Notes: generated by a model not told the origin, from the sequence alone. 64,000 bases of DNA from Paludibacteraceae bacterium (GCA_017551675.1 JAFZLC010000030.1:1-64000), one strand, 5' to 3'; shown: positions 1-9,083, counted from the first letter of the stretch. A program made the numbers and translations.

Positions 1-636
1 AAGGAGAAGCAATCCATAAAGGAGCGCGAGGAGAAGGCAAAAGCAGAAGCCAAGGCCAAAGCCGAGGAAGAGAAGAAAGCGAAGGAATTAGCGGAAAAGG
101 CAAAGAAAGATGCCGAGAAAGCCGCCAAGGAGAAGCAATCCATAAAGGAGCGCGAGGAGAAGGCAAAAGCAGAAGCCAAGGCCAAAGCCGAGGAAGAGAA
201 GAAAGCAAAGGAATTAGCGGAGAAGGCAAAGAAAGATGCTGAGAAAACTGCTAAGGATAAGAAGTCTGAGGCTCAGAAGGCGGCAACTACAACGCCAGCA
301 AAAAATGTAAAGGCGCCAGTCAAGGAGGACAAGAAGGCGATAAAGGAGCGCGAGGAGAAGGCGAAAGCAGAAGCCAAGGCTAAGGCCGAAGAGGAGAAAA
401 AAGCAAAGGAATTAGCGGAGAAGGCAAAGAAAGATGCTGAGAAAACTGCTAAGGATAAGAAGTCTGAGGCTCAGAAGGTGGCAACTACAACGCCAGCAAA
501 AAATGTAAAGGCGCCAGTCAAGGAGGACAAGAAGGCTATAAAGGAACGCGAAGAGAAGGCAAAGGCCGAGGCGAAAGCTAAGGCAGAAGCCGAGAAGAAG
601 GCGAAGAAGGAGGCTGAAAAGGCCAAGAAGCAGAAA
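1..636 (+). repeat. In-frame tandem repeats, 126-bp and 198-bp units
   Basis: The block starting at base 1 recurs at 127 (126-bp period, 42 codons), and the block starting GAGAAAACTGCT at 241 recurs at 439 (198-bp period, 66 codons). Copies differ by only a few substitutions, and both periods are multiples of three, so length can change without breaking the frame. The array continues off the left edge. Confidence 0.85.
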
Positions 637-1299
637 GAGAAAGAGGCCAAGGCTGCCAAGGAAAAGGCTAAGAAAGAGGCTGTAATGGCGGCGTTGGAGA
701 AAAATAGAAAGGCCAAGGAGTCGAAAAACAAAAAGCAAGCGACTCCTCCAACTCAAAAGAAGGCGGCTGAACCTGTGAAACAGACGACCCAACCTGTCGA
801 AAAGAAGGTTGAGGCTTCGACTCAAAAGGCGGCCGAGGCAGTTCCTGCTGTGGCAACTCCAGCCCAGAAACAGCCTTCTGTAGAGGCGACGCCAGTTCCT
901 GTCCAAGAAAAGGAGCAGAAAGAGGTGGTTGTGCCTGAGAAGAAGGAAGAGAAGGTGGCAGAGAAGAAAGTGACGGAGCAGAAGGAGATTACGCCTAACT
1001 CTAATTTTACCATCTTGACGGATAAGTATCGTGTCAATATCCAGCCTATGGGCGGTGGTAAGTATATGTATAGGTCGTGGTCTGTTGCTAAGAGCGATAC
1101 GGACAAGCCGGATATAACGTTGAAGACGGGTACGTGCTTGTCTTTGGGCAATGGAGATCTCTGCTTCGAGTTCACCAACAATGCCTACCTCTATCAATGT
1201 TATGTCTGGAAGAATCAAGGAACCCATTCTTCCCCTGCTGAGATTATTATCTTTAAAAACGGAAAAGAATACTCCCGTTTGAAGGCAAGAGTGAAGTGA
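1..1299 (+). CDS. Lys/Glu/Ala-rich repeat protein, C-terminal part (5' end outside window)
   Basis: The reading frame is open from base 1, so the gene begins upstream; the GTG near 478 is not a credible start. Residues up to about 240 of the visible part are almost only K, E and A (AKAEAKAKAEEEKKAKE type), the composition of a long charged helix or coiled coil. A Pro/Thr/Gln/Val-rich linker follows, then a compact C-terminal domain of about 100 residues with Trp, Tyr and Cys (from about base 995) that I do not recognise. The helix is built of recent tandem DNA repeats (separate entry). Similar helices occur in TolA and in surface spacers, but no TolA C-terminal domain is evident. Function unknown. 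An intrinsic terminator follows directly. Confidence 0.75.
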   Translation, partial: KEKQSIKEREEKAKAEAKAKAEEEKKAKELAEKAKKDAEKAAKEKQSIKEREEKAKAEAKAKAEEEKKAKELAEKAKKDAEKTAKDKKSEAQKAATTTPAKNVKAPVKEDKKAIKEREEKAKAEAKAKAEEEKKAKELAEKAKKDAEKTAKDKKSEAQKVATTTPAKNVKAPVKEDKKAIKEREEKAKAEAKAKAEAEKKAKKEAEKAKKQKEKEAKAAKEKAKKEAVMAALEKNRKAKESKNKKQATPPTQKKAAEPVKQTTQPVEKKVEASTQKAAEAVPAVATPAQKQPSVEATPVPVQEKEQKEVVVPEKKEEKVAEKKVTEQKEITPNSNFTILTDKYRVNIQPMGGGKYMYRSWSVAKSDTDKPDITLKTGTCLSLGNGDLCFEFTNNAYLYQCYVWKNQGTHSSPAEIIIFKNGKEYSRLKARVK

Positions 1300-1326
1300 A
1301 AATCTTGCTGGATAAGGCCATTTCGG

Positions 1327-1360
1327 AAGCCCTGCTCTATAGAGTGGGGCTTTCTTTTTT
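1327..1360 (+). terminator. Intrinsic terminator after the repeat protein
   Basis: A 12-bp stem with a short AT loop (left arm AAGCCCTGCTCT, right arm AGAGTGGGGCTT, two G-U pairs) is followed by TCTTTTTT. It lies about 28 bases after the stop codon. Confidence 0.85.
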
Positions 1361-1719
1361 GGCTGTTTTAGGGTGGTTGGCCTCGTTGACCCAAAAGAAA
1401 AAATGCAAAGTGAAAGAGCCTTTTCCGTTGAATTTCAGAATATTTTTCTATATATAACCTATGGACTTGGTAGGTGTTTGTCGTTACCTTTGTAACGGAT
1501 TTCTGAGAGGAAACTTATAATCGGAAAATGATTGTGTAAGTGGATTCTGTGGATATTTATACACTGATAAAATTTTATTTCAAAAGGCTGTAAATTCTGT
1601 AACATAGGAGATTTTCCTTTGGGTGTCATGGAAGATGCGTTGGTTGGATTTATCAATCGAACCACTGCTTGGAAATGATGCAGCTGGTTTATAGTCCTTG
1701 TTAAAAAGGAGGTCAATAT
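1361..1719 (+). promoter_or_regulatory. metE promoter and long 5' leader
   Basis: This gap has no gene. TACCTTTG at 1485-1492 fits the Bacteroidetes -7 consensus TAnnTTTG and would give a leader of about 220 nt before metE. I could not assign the leader to a known riboswitch class. At 1706-1713 lies AAGGAGGT, a full Shine-Dalgarno sequence 6 nt before the metE ATG, which is unusual in this phylum and in this window. Confidence 0.55.
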
Positions 1720-3993
1720 ATGAGTGTGAAAACATCTGTGATTGGTTTTCCGCGAATTGGAAAACTTCGGGAACTCAAGTTCGAGAGTGAGCGTTTTTTT
1801 AAGGGCGAGTCTTCTGCCCAAGTGTTGGAACAAACTGCTAAAGAGATCCGTGCGTACGGATGGGAAAAGCAACGTGCGGCGGGTGTAGATTTCATTCCAT
1901 CTAATGATTTCTCGTTCTATGATAATGTGTTGGATGTGGCATTCCTATTGGGTGCTGTTCCTGCTCGTTATGCAGACTTGAAACTCCCATTTATCGAAAC
2001 CTATTTTGCTGCGGCGCATGGCTATCAAGGTGCGGCTGGCGATGTGAAGGCTCTTCCGATGAAGAAGTGGTTTAACACGAACTATCATTACATCGTCCCA
2101 GAGTTGTCAGACGATACGAAGTTTGCGGTTGCAGAAGATAACAAGGTAATCTGTGAATACAAGGAGGCATCTTCTTTGGGCATTCAAACCACACCGACGG
2201 TGGTGGGTCCTTACACCTTCCTTCGCCTTGCTACGTATACGGGTGTTAAGCGTGCGAAAGATTTCGTGGCGGATGCTGTTTCGGCTTATTCTCTCCTTGT
2301 CGCACAATTGGCTAAAATCGGCGTACAGTGGATCTCTTTCGCAGAGCCTGCTTTGGTCTTCGACGTGAAGGCGGAAGAGAAGGCGTTGTTCGTCTCTTTG
2401 TATAAGGCTTTGTTGGCTGAGATAAAGAAGAATACTCAGGTTAAGGTCTCTTTGCAAACCTATTTCGGCGATATCCGTGATGTCTATGACGAGGTGGTGG
2501 CTTTGGGCTTTGATGGTATCGGTCTCGACTTTGTTGAGGGTAAGCGTTCAATCGAGTTGATCGCTAAAGGATTCCCTAAAAACACATTGCTTTTTGCGGG
2601 TGTCGTAAATGGTAAGAATATATGGCGTGCTGATTATGCCGCAAAGAATGCTTTGTTGGATGAAATCAAGAAGTTTGTCCCTGCTGAGAATGTGGTGGTC
2701 GGTACCTCTTGTTCCCTCTTGCATGTGCCTTATACGACGGAGTTGGAGACGGCTCTTGCGCCAGAGGTGAAAAATCACTTTGCTTTTGCTGAGGAGAAAT
2801 TGCAGGAGTTGCGTGATTTGGCATCGGCAGATGCTTCGGCTTTGAAGAAGAACAAAGATCTCTTCTCGTCTGAGCGAGTAAAGGCAGATCCAAAGGTACA
2901 GAAGGAGTTGGCTGCCCTTAAGGAGAATGATTTCGTTCGTTTGCCTCTCTTCGCTGAGCGTGAGAAGATTCAACATGAATCGTTTAAATTACCGTTGTTC
3001 CCTACGACAACAATCGGTTCTTTCCCTCAAACGAAAGAGGTGCGTGCAAACCGTGCCGCATATAAGAAGAAGAGCATCACGAAGGAGCAGTATGTGGCCT
3101 TCAACCAGAAGAAGATTGCGGAGTGTATCGCTTTGCAGGAGGAGTTGGGTCTCGATGTGCTTGTGCATGGTGAGTTTGAGCGAAATGACATGGTTGAGTA
3201 TTTCGGTGGCCAGTTGAATGGCTATGTCTTTACTCAAAATGCGTGGGTACAAAGTTATGGTACGCGTTGTGTGAAGCCTCCTGTTGTCTGGGGTGACGTG
3301 AGCCGTCAATCTCCGATGACAGTCGAGTGGTCTGTCTTTGCCCAAAAGCAGACGAAGAAGTTCGTGAAGGGAATGTTGACAGGCCCTGTCACCATATTGA
3401 ATTGGTCGTTCCCTCGTGAGGATGTCAGCTTGAAGGATCAGGCTTTGCAGATTGGTCTCGCCATCCGTGAAGAGGTGCTTGACCTTGAGAAGAGCGGCAT
3501 CCGTATCATTCAAATAGATGAGGCCGCTTTGCGTGAGAAGTTGCCGCTCCGTCAATCTGATTGGCATACGGAGTATTTGGATTGGGCAATCCCTGCGTTC
3601 CGCCTTGTCCATGCAAAGGTTCAGCCTACGACGCAGATCCACACGCACATGTGCTATAGTGAGTTCAACGATATTATCAAGGATATCGACAATATGGATG
3701 CGGATGTCATCACCTTCGAGGCCAGCCGTGCTGACTTGAAGATTTTGGATGCCTTGAAGGCGGCCAACTTCCGTACCGAGGTGGGTCCTGGTGTATATGA
3801 CATCCACTCTGCACGTGTCCCTTCTGTCGAAGAGATTACGAATGCGTTGGAGAAGATGTTGGGCAGGGTTCAACGTGAGAAGTTGTGGGTCAACCCAGAC
3901 TGTGGTCTGAAGACTCGTGGCGAGACGGAGACTCGTGCTTCCCTAGCCAATCTTGTCGCAGCAGCTAAAAAGTTGCGTGAGAGCCATAAATAA
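1720..3993 (+). CDS. metE: Cobalamin-independent methionine synthase
   Basis: Transfers a methyl group from 5-methyltetrahydropteroyl-tri-glutamate to homocysteine, the last step of methionine synthesis, in the cytoplasm. The 757 aa match the usual length (E. coli 753). The N-terminal MetE barrel begins with [12 protein letters not shown] and the C-terminal catalytic barrel carries IGSFPQT. The zinc ligands are visible: H643 and C645 in HTHMCYSEF and C728 in NPDCGLKTR, each shifted by two from E. coli. The ATG at 1720 is supported by a strong Shine-Dalgarno. Monocistronic: it has its own promoter and a terminator. Confidence 0.97.
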   Translation: MSVKTSVIGFPRIGKLRELKFESERFFKGESSAQVLEQTAKEIRAYGWEKQRAAGVDFIPSNDFSFYDNVLDVAFLLGAVPARYADLKLPFIETYFAAAHGYQGAAGDVKALPMKKWFNTNYHYIVPELSDDTKFAVAEDNKVICEYKEASSLGIQTTPTVVGPYTFLRLATYTGVKRAKDFVADAVSAYSLLVAQLAKIGVQWISFAEPALVFDVKAEEKALFVSLYKALLAEIKKNTQVKVSLQTYFGDIRDVYDEVVALGFDGIGLDFVEGKRSIELIAKGFPKNTLLFAGVVNGKNIWRADYAAKNALLDEIKKFVPAENVVVGTSCSLLHVPYTTELETALAPEVKNHFAFAEEKLQELRDLASADASALKKNKDLFSSERVKADPKVQKELAALKENDFVRLPLFAEREKIQHESFKLPLFPTTTIGSFPQTKEVRANRAAYKKKSITKEQYVAFNQKKIAECIALQEELGLDVLVHGEFERNDMVEYFGGQLNGYVFTQNAWVQSYGTRCVKPPVVWGDVSRQSPMTVEWSVFAQKQTKKFVKGMLTGPVTILNWSFPREDVSLKDQALQIGLAIREEVLDLEKSGIRIIQIDEAALREKLPLRQSDWHTEYLDWAIPAFRLVHAKVQPTTQIHTHMCYSEFNDIIKDIDNMDADVITFEASRADLKILDALKAANFRTEVGPGVYDIHSARVPSVEEITNALEKMLGRVQREKLWVNPDCGLKTRGETETRASLANLVAAAKKLRESHK

Positions 3994-4017
3994 TCCTTGG
4001 TGAGGGATAAATGATAA

Positions 4018-4056
4018 GTCCGCAATGTCTATCCTTAGACGTTGCGGACTTTTTTG
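4018..4056 (+). terminator. Intrinsic terminator of metE
   Basis: GTCCGCAATGTCTA pairs with TAGACGTTGCGGAC around a TCCT loop, one mismatch apart, followed by TTTTTT. It sits 25 bases after the metE stop. Confidence 0.9.
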
Positions 4057-4087
4057 TTCTTTTTACTGATATGGAAGGTGGCAGAGG

Positions 4088-4633
4088 TTATAGCATGGCC
4101 TCTATCTCTTTCTCAATCTCTTCCGGTTTGATAACGGACGCATAACGTTTGATGATGGCGCCATCACGCGAGATGAGGAATTTCGTGAAGTTCCATCGTA
4201 CATCTCCCTCCTTGCGTCCTTCGGCAAGTTTTTCCACCAATTTCATCGTCGCTTTGTCTTTTAAACCATGAACTTCTTCTTGGGGAACCTGAGTCGTGAG
4301 ATAGGTGAAAATGGGACTGGCATTGGGACCGAAAACATCCACTTTTTTCATCAGAGGGAACGTTACCCCGAAGTTGATTTTGCAAAATTGAGCAATCTCC
4401 TCATCGTCTCCAGGTTCCTGATGTTTGAATTGGTCGCACGGGAAGCCAAGAATCATAAGACCCTGGTCTTTATATTTCTCGTACAATGCTTGCAATCCAT
4501 CATACTGTGGTGTGAAGCCACATTTGCTCGCCGTGTTTACGATCATAAGCACCGACCCTTTGTATTGAGCCAAATCTACTTCTTCGCCCTTGTTGTTCAA
4601 GGCTTTAAAATCAAATATTGTTTCCATAGGCAT
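4088..4633 (-). CDS. Glutathione peroxidase family thiol peroxidase
   Basis: Reduces hydrogen peroxide or lipid hydroperoxides; bacterial members without glutathione generally use thioredoxin. The 181 aa cover the whole thioredoxin-fold domain. The catalytic tetrad is visible: C38 in NTASKCGFTPQY, Q68 in FPCDQFKHQEPG, and W147-N148 in VRWNFTKF. The active residue is Cys, not selenocysteine. There is no signal peptide, so it is cytoplasmic. The start could be ATG at 4633 or at the third codon. It converges on metE and shares the intergenic space with the island's first promoter. Its codon use resembles the core genes rather than the island. Confidence 0.95.
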   Translation of the reverse strand: MPMETIFDFKALNNKGEEVDLAQYKGSVLMIVNTASKCGFTPQYDGLQALYEKYKDQGLMILGFPCDQFKHQEPGDDEEIAQFCKINFGVTFPLMKKVDVFGPNASPIFTYLTTQVPQEEVHGLKDKATMKLVEKLAEGRKEGDVRWNFTKFLISRDGAIIKRYASVIKPEEIEKEIEAML

Positions 4634-4682
4634 TGTTTTTGGGTAAATATAATGATTTTCTGTTGATTGAAGCGAAACAGTC

Positions 4683-4748
4683 CCTAAATCTGGGTATTTC
4701 TTTCCGAAATTCAGGTTCCTTTCGTCATTCTAATGTGGCATATATTTG
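4683..4748 (+). promoter_or_regulatory. AraC-type operator pair and promoter for the hydrolase-flavodoxin unit
   Basis: Box 1 at 4683 (CCTAAATCTGGGTA) and box 2 at 4704 (CCGAAATTCAGGTT) are direct repeats 21 bp apart. The -7 element TATATTTG lies at 4741-4748, exactly 37 bp from the start of box 2. The same geometry recurs before 7273 and 14317. Box 2 covers the approach to the -33 region, as expected for an activator. Confidence 0.75.
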
Positions 4749-4773
4749 TAACAAATAAAAAAATAGATTTAAT

Positions 4774-5862
4774 ATGAAAAAAATAGCAATAATCGTTGTG
4801 GGTATAATCTCATTATGGGGTTGCTCGCAACCAAAAAACGACACGACAATGAACACACAAGAATTGCAGCTCACACAGGAATGGGACAAGGTTTTCCCTC
4901 AAAGCGACAAGGTGAACCACAGTAAAATCACTTTCCGCAACCGATACGGAATCACGCTGGCAGCCGATTTGTATGTGCCGAAGAACACAACAAAACCAAT
5001 GCCCGCCATTGCCGTAAGCGGTCCGTTTGGTGCTGTGAAAGAACAGACTTCAGGCCTTTATGCACAAACAGTGGCTGAACATGGATTCCTGACCATCGCC
5101 TTCGATCCGTCGTTCACTGGCGAGAGTGGTGGCGAACCGCGTCGTATGGCTTCGCCCGATATTAACACCGAAGATTTTTTGGCGGCAGTCGATTATCTGT
5201 CGAATCGTGAAGATGTTGACGCAGAGAGGATTGGCATCATCGGTATTTGTGGCTGGGGTGGAATGGCAATCAATGCTGCTGCTATCGACCCACGTATCAA
5301 AGCGACTGTGGCAAGCACCATGTACGATATGAGCAAGGTGACTGTTGAGGGATATTTCGGCAGCGAAAACACACCTGCCCAACGCATGGAGAAACGTCGT
5401 GCAATCAGTGCCCAACGCACCGAGGACTATCGCACAGGCAGTTACAAACGTGCAGGAGGCGTGGTTGACCCGCTACCCGACGACGCACCGTGGTTTGTGA
5501 AAGATTATTACGACTACTACAAAACATCCCGAGGCTATCACAAACGTAGCGGCAACTCAAACGATGGTTGGAACGTTATCGGCTGTCAGTCGTTTCTCAA
5601 CCAAAATCTGCTTTGCTTCGCCAACGAGATTGAAACGCCCGTTTTGCTCGTCCACGGCGAGAAGGCCCACAGTCGTTATTTCAGCGATTACGCCTTTGAA
5701 AAGATGACTGGCGTGAAACCTGAAGATGGCAAAAGTGCGAAGGTTGGCAACAAGGAACTGCTGATTATCTCTGGCGCTGTCCACACCGACCTTTACGACA
5801 ATAAGGCTGGCGTGATTCCTTGGGAGAGAATCGAGGATTTCTTCAGCGAGAATTTGAAATAA
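4774..5862 (+). CDS. Alpha/beta hydrolase lipoprotein (dienelactone hydrolase-like)
   Basis: A lipoprotein signal peptide (ISLWGC, lipid-modified C17) is followed by an alpha/beta hydrolase domain. The nucleophile-elbow motif is GICGWGG with C159, as in the dienelactone hydrolase/COG1073 branch where Cys replaces Ser. The likely catalytic His is H337 in SGAVHTDLYD. The substrate is unknown. It probably sits in the periplasm or on the outer membrane. An internal Met at residue 26 (base 4849) comes after a short Asn/Thr linker, where a cytoplasmic homologue could begin. It is the first gene after the AraC-type operator and is followed by an exported flavodoxin 18 bp downstream, so the two probably form one transcript. 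Confidence 0.85.
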   Translation: MKKIAIIVVGIISLWGCSQPKNDTTMNTQELQLTQEWDKVFPQSDKVNHSKITFRNRYGITLAADLYVPKNTTKPMPAIAVSGPFGAVKEQTSGLYAQTVAEHGFLTIAFDPSFTGESGGEPRRMASPDINTEDFLAAVDYLSNREDVDAERIGIIGICGWGGMAINAAAIDPRIKATVASTMYDMSKVTVEGYFGSENTPAQRMEKRRAISAQRTEDYRTGSYKRAGGVVDPLPDDAPWFVKDYYDYYKTSRGYHKRSGNSNDGWNVIGCQSFLNQNLLCFANEIETPVLLVHGEKAHSRYFSDYAFEKMTGVKPEDGKSAKVGNKELLIISGAVHTDLYDNKAGVIPWERIEDFFSENLK

Positions 5863-5880
5863 CCTTTAATTTCAAACATA

Positions 5881-6405
5881 ATGAAACAGATAGTATTAAC
5901 ATTATTCAGTTTATTGATTATGAGTACAATATCGGCACAAAACAAGACCCTTGTGGCCTATTTTTCAGCTTCGGGTGTAACGAAAAAGGTGGCTACCGAA
6001 TTGGCGGTGGTTGCCAATGCTGACCTTCATGAGATCAAGCCTGCTCAAGCCTACACCAACGCAGATCTCGACTGGCATGATAAGCAATCACGTTCGTCGG
6101 TGGAGATGGCCGACAAAAAGTCTCGCCCAGCCATCACCGATAAACTTGTTAACATATCTGACTATCAGACGGTTTATGTGGGTTTCCCGATTTGGTGGTA
6201 CACTGCTCCGACCATTATCAATACTTTCTTCGAGAGCTACGATTTCAGTGGTAAAACCGTTTGTTTGTTCGCAACAAGCGGTGGTAGTACCATTGACAGG
6301 GCTGTCAAAGATCTGAAGACAGCTTATCCAAAAATCAATATCAAAAGCGGTCGTCTGCTCAACAATGCGGGGAAGAAAGAGTTACAGGAATTTGTTGGGA
6401 GGTGA
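5881..6405 (+). CDS. Exported flavodoxin
   Basis: A Sec signal peptide of about 20 residues ([10 protein letters not shown]) precedes a complete flavodoxin fold. The FMN phosphate loop is [10 protein letters not shown] near residue 30, the WWY motif of the flavin-flanking loop is in [11 protein letters not shown], and ATSGGSTI is the second flavin loop. Flavodoxins normally carry electrons in the cytoplasm, so the leader is odd; a second exported flavodoxin is at 8458. It is the second gene of the operon that starts at 4774. It may serve as an FMN-dependent reductase or quinone reductase; the partner is unknown. Confidence 0.85.
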   Translation: MKQIVLTLFSLLIMSTISAQNKTLVAYFSASGVTKKVATELAVVANADLHEIKPAQAYTNADLDWHDKQSRSSVEMADKKSRPAITDKLVNISDYQTVYVGFPIWWYTAPTIINTFFESYDFSGKTVCLFATSGGSTIDRAVKDLKTAYPKINIKSGRLLNNAGKKELQEFVGR

Positions 6406-6462
6406 TGAATAGACTATATTCGCATCGATGATATGCCTACTATGCTTGGACAAATCATCAAG

Positions 6463-6518
6463 AACCGAAGGCGAGAGCGTGGATTGCAGTTCCACGAGGC
6501 AGCCTCGGTTTTTTTTAT
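6463..6518 (+). terminator. Intrinsic terminator after the flavodoxin
   Basis: AACCGA-A-GGC pairs with GCC-TCGGTT, and an inner stem CGTGGA/TCCACG closes the loop; eight T follow. A 29-codon ORF (6433-6522) happens to span it and ends at a TAA right after the T tract; it reads like the first residues of a helix-turn-helix protein, but I do not call it a gene. Confidence 0.8.
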
Positions 6519-6548
6519 TTAAGTCGCTATCTGTGATTGCAAAACACC

Positions 6549-7121
6549 TCACCTCTTCCGATACTCCTTCGGACTCATGCCCTTCATGCGCGAGAAGAAC
6601 TTGCTGAATGAAGGGGTGTCGGCAAAGTGGAGGTGGTCGGCTATCTGGGTGATGCTCAGTTGGGAGGTTTTCAATAGGAAGGAGGCCTCGATCAGTAACA
6701 TCTGATTGATATAGTCGACAACGGTGCGACCGGTGACCTGACGGACCACGCGGGAGAGATAGACGGGGGAGATATGAAGCTTGGAGGCATAGAACGGGAT
6801 GTCATGGTGTTCTACAAAGTAGCGGGGCAGCAGGCGGATGAAACCGATAAAGATTTCCTCCACACGCTGTGGCGTCTGGCGGTGTACGATGGCATGTTGT
6901 TGCGCGTTCTGCAGGTCAAGTAGGAATATGGAATAGAGCATGCGCAACACCTCACTTTTATAGATGTGGTCGGAATGAATATAATCGATGATTTCGCGCA
7001 TTTTAACAATCAGATGTTGTGCGGCATCTGAGGCCAGTGTCTGTTTCGGCTCATGTAATTGTACAAGGGGCAGGTAGGCCAGATGTACGATGTCGATGGG
7101 ATAGTTATTCCTAAATAAATC
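6549..7121 (-). pseudogene. Truncated AraC-family regulator
   Basis: The C-terminal half is intact: two helix-turn-helix units (IPFYASKLHISPVYLSRVV and LSITQIADHLHFADTPSFSKFF) ending MSPKEYRKR, the classical AraC/XylS DNA-binding domain. The N-terminal sensor domain is missing. The frame stays open upstream of the first ATG (7001) to 7121, where a TGA lies at the edge of a perfect hairpin. The extra codons look like native regulator sequence, so the gene has lost its 5' part. If still made from 7001, a 150-aa DNA-binding fragment would result. A full-length AraC (16446) closes the same island. Confidence 0.7.
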
Positions 7122-7123
7122 TC

Positions 7124-7161
7124 AAAAATCCTCCATATCGCTGGTGATATGGAGGATTTTT
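7124..7161. terminator. Perfect hairpin, bidirectional terminator-like
   Basis: A 16-bp perfect inverted repeat (AAAAATCCTCCATATC / GATATGGAGGATTTTT) around a 6-base loop. The A-rich and T-rich flanks allow termination on either strand. It lies at the breakpoint of the truncated AraC gene and directly upstream of the next operator. Confidence 0.7.
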
Positions 7162-7180
7162 CGTCTCTTTGAAGCAGAAA

Positions 7181-7246
7181 CCGCAATAATGGTAACCCTT
7201 CCCGAAATCTGTTTACCGCATTTATGCCCCACGTCGCTTACATTTG
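7181..7246 (+). promoter_or_regulatory. AraC-type operator pair and promoter for yqhD
   Basis: Box 1 at 7181 (CCGCAATAATGGTAA) and box 2 at 7202 (CCGAAATCTGTTTA) are 21 bp apart, and the -7 element TACATTTG at 7239-7246 is 37 bp from box 2. This is the same layout as before 4774 and 14317. Confidence 0.78.
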
Positions 7247-7272
7247 CATTATCAATTTAAAACAAAAACAAT

Positions 7273-8436
7273 ATGCAAAACTTTGATTATCAAACCCCGA
7301 CCCGCCTTATCTTCGGCAAAGGCGTAATCGCAAAACTGCCCGAAGTAATGGCGCAGTTCGGCAAGAAAATCCTTCTCACCTACGGCGGTGGAAACATCAA
7401 GAAAATCGGTATCTATCAGAAAGTTAAGGAACTTTTGACGGACTGCGAAATCGTCGAACTCTCAGGCATTCAGCCCAATCCAAAATACGACCCGAGCGTT
7501 TTGGACGGCGTGAAGTTGTGCAAGGAAAACAACGTTGACGTAATCCTCGCTGTTGGCGGAGGAAGCGTGCTCGACTGTTCCAAGGCAATTGCGGCGGGTG
7601 CTTGCTACGACGGCGACCCGTGGGATTTGATTTCGTACAAGGTGAAGGCTCAGAAGGCGTTGCCAATCGTTGACATCATCACCTTGGCGGCAACGGGCAG
7701 CGAGTACGACTGCGGCGGCGTTATCTCCCGCACCGAGACCAACGACAAAATCGGCTATGTGGATCCGCTGTTGTTCCCTGCCGTATCGTTCCTCGACCCC
7801 GAATACACTTTCACCGTGTCAAAGAAACAGACCGCTGCGGGTATTGCCGACGCTATGAACCACACTATCGAACAGTATTTTGTGGAGGACACCACTCTCT
7901 TGAACGACGGTTTCTGTGAGTCGATGTTGCGCAGCCTGATGCAGAACGGCCGCCTCTGTCTCGACAACCCCAACGACTACACCGCCCGCGCTGAAATGAT
8001 GCTTGCCTGCACTTACGGTTGCAACGGAATCCTCTCGCTCGGCAACTCAATGTCGGGTTGGCCCTGCCACGGCATCGAACACGCCCTGAGCGCGTATTAC
8101 GACATCACCCACGGCGAAGGCTTGGCGATAATCACGCCGCGTTGGATGCGCCACATCTTGAACGAGAAGACAATGCCGCGTTTTGTCAAGTACGGCATCA
8201 ACGTGATGGGTGTTTCGCCGAATTTGCCGTTGGAGGTAATTGCCAACCGTGCCATCGACGCCACCTACGACTTTTTCAAGAGTATCGGAATCCCGATGCA
8301 CCTCCGCGAAGTAGGAATCGACGAAAGCCGCATCGACGAAATGGCTCACCACATCGCCGTCAACGAAGGTCTCGAAAACGCCTACGCCCCGCTCAACGAG
8401 GACGACATCAGGCAGATTTTGATTGACAGTTTGTAA
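7273..8436 (+). CDS. yqhD: NADPH-dependent aldehyde reductase / iron-type alcohol dehydrogenase
   Basis: A group III metal-dependent alcohol dehydrogenase that reduces a broad range of aldehydes to alcohols, in the cytoplasm. Length (387 aa) equals E. coli YqhD. The NADP-binding GGGSVLD is at 95-101. The metal ligands D193, H197, H266 and H280 sit one position from those of E. coli YqhD. ATG lies 26 bp after a TAnnTTTG element and downstream of a paired AraC-type operator, as expected if an AraC protein activates it (E. coli YqhC does so for yqhD-dkgA). It is cotranscribed with the flavodoxin lipoprotein 21 bp downstream. Codons are rich in C and G compared with the flanking chromosome. Confidence 0.93.
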   Translation: MQNFDYQTPTRLIFGKGVIAKLPEVMAQFGKKILLTYGGGNIKKIGIYQKVKELLTDCEIVELSGIQPNPKYDPSVLDGVKLCKENNVDVILAVGGGSVLDCSKAIAAGACYDGDPWDLISYKVKAQKALPIVDIITLAATGSEYDCGGVISRTETNDKIGYVDPLLFPAVSFLDPEYTFTVSKKQTAAGIADAMNHTIEQYFVEDTTLLNDGFCESMLRSLMQNGRLCLDNPNDYTARAEMMLACTYGCNGILSLGNSMSGWPCHGIEHALSAYYDITHGEGLAIITPRWMRHILNEKTMPRFVKYGINVMGVSPNLPLEVIANRAIDATYDFFKSIGIPMHLREVGIDESRIDEMAHHIAVNEGLENAYAPLNEDDIRQILIDSL

Positions 8437-8457
8437 AAAATTATAATACGTAATACT

Positions 8458-9063
8458 ATGAAAATCAAATCAATAATCATCGCAATTGCGGCGTTGTTCG
8501 CCATTGGCTGCACCGCCCAAAGCAATCAGAGTTCCAACAATCAAAACAGTAACGCAATGAAATCCATCGTAATCTTCTTCTCGCACGCCGGCGACAATTA
8601 CAGCGTTGGCAACATCAAAGTAGGCAACACCAAAATCGTTGCCGACTACATCACCGAAATCACCGGTGCAGACCAGTTTGAAATCGCCACGTCAAAATAC
8701 GACGGAATGGCGTACACACCCCTTTGCGACCTCGCCAAACAAGAGCAACGCGACGGCGAACTCCCGCCTTACGAGGGCAAATGTCCCGACCTCAGCGGCT
8801 ACGACACCGTGTTTATCGGCGGACCCGTTTGGTGGGGAACTTACCCGCAAGTGATGTTCACGCTTTTTAAGGACATCAACCTCGACGGCAAGACCGTAAT
8901 CCCCTTCACCACGCACGAAGGCAGCGGACTCGGACGTTGCGTTTCTGACGTCAAGAAAGCCTTCCCGAAGGCCGACGTAAAACAGGGTTTCTCGATGTAC
9001 GGACACGACGTGCGCACAGGCAAGTCAACCGTTGAAAAATGGATTAAAGGATTGGGATACTAA
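8458..9063 (+). CDS. Flavodoxin lipoprotein
   Basis: A lipoprotein signal (ALFAIGC, modified C18) and an Asn/Gln/Ser linker precede a flavodoxin-like domain that starts with MKSIVIFFSHAGDNYS. It continues with a WWG flavin loop (GGPVWWGTYP) and TTHEGSGLG. The internal Met at residue 34 (base 8557) is placed exactly where cytoplasmic flavodoxins begin, so the leader looks grafted onto an intact protein, or two forms are made. It follows yqhD by 21 bp and probably shares its transcript. A remnant of an aldo/keto reductase follows. Confidence 0.85.
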   Translation: MKIKSIIIAIAALFAIGCTAQSNQSSNNQNSNAMKSIVIFFSHAGDNYSVGNIKVGNTKIVADYITEITGADQFEIATSKYDGMAYTPLCDLAKQEQRDGELPPYEGKCPDLSGYDTVFIGGPVWWGTYPQVMFTLFKDINLDGKTVIPFTTHEGSGLGRCVSDVKKAFPKADVKQGFSMYGHDVRTGKSTVEKWIKGLGY

Positions 9064-9083
9064 CATTTTAACCCCCTACAAAT

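Noticed and set aside
1..636. CRISPR-like regular repeats
   Set aside because: The periods are 126 and 198 bp, all in frame within a coding sequence, with no spacers.
412..1227. 271-aa Leu/Arg-rich minus-strand ORF opposite the first gene
   Set aside because: It is the antisense image of the AAG/GAG/GCC-rich repeats; composition is explained by the plus-strand coding sequence.
1..1299. TolA
   Set aside because: The helix composition fits, but no TolA-type C-terminal domain is recognisable and no tol or pal gene is in view.
1493..1719. Cobalamin riboswitch before metE
   Set aside because: A CCACTG string near 1660 recalls the B12-box region, but the conserved core of cobalamin riboswitches is not present.
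2989..3873. 294-aa minus-strand ORF within metE
   Set aside because: Antisense of a conserved enzyme, with no domain and no promoter.
6433..6522. 29-codon ORF resembling the first residues of an HTH protein
   Set aside because: It spans a strong terminator and ends right after its T tract; the likeness (LGQIIKNRRRERG) is too short to call.
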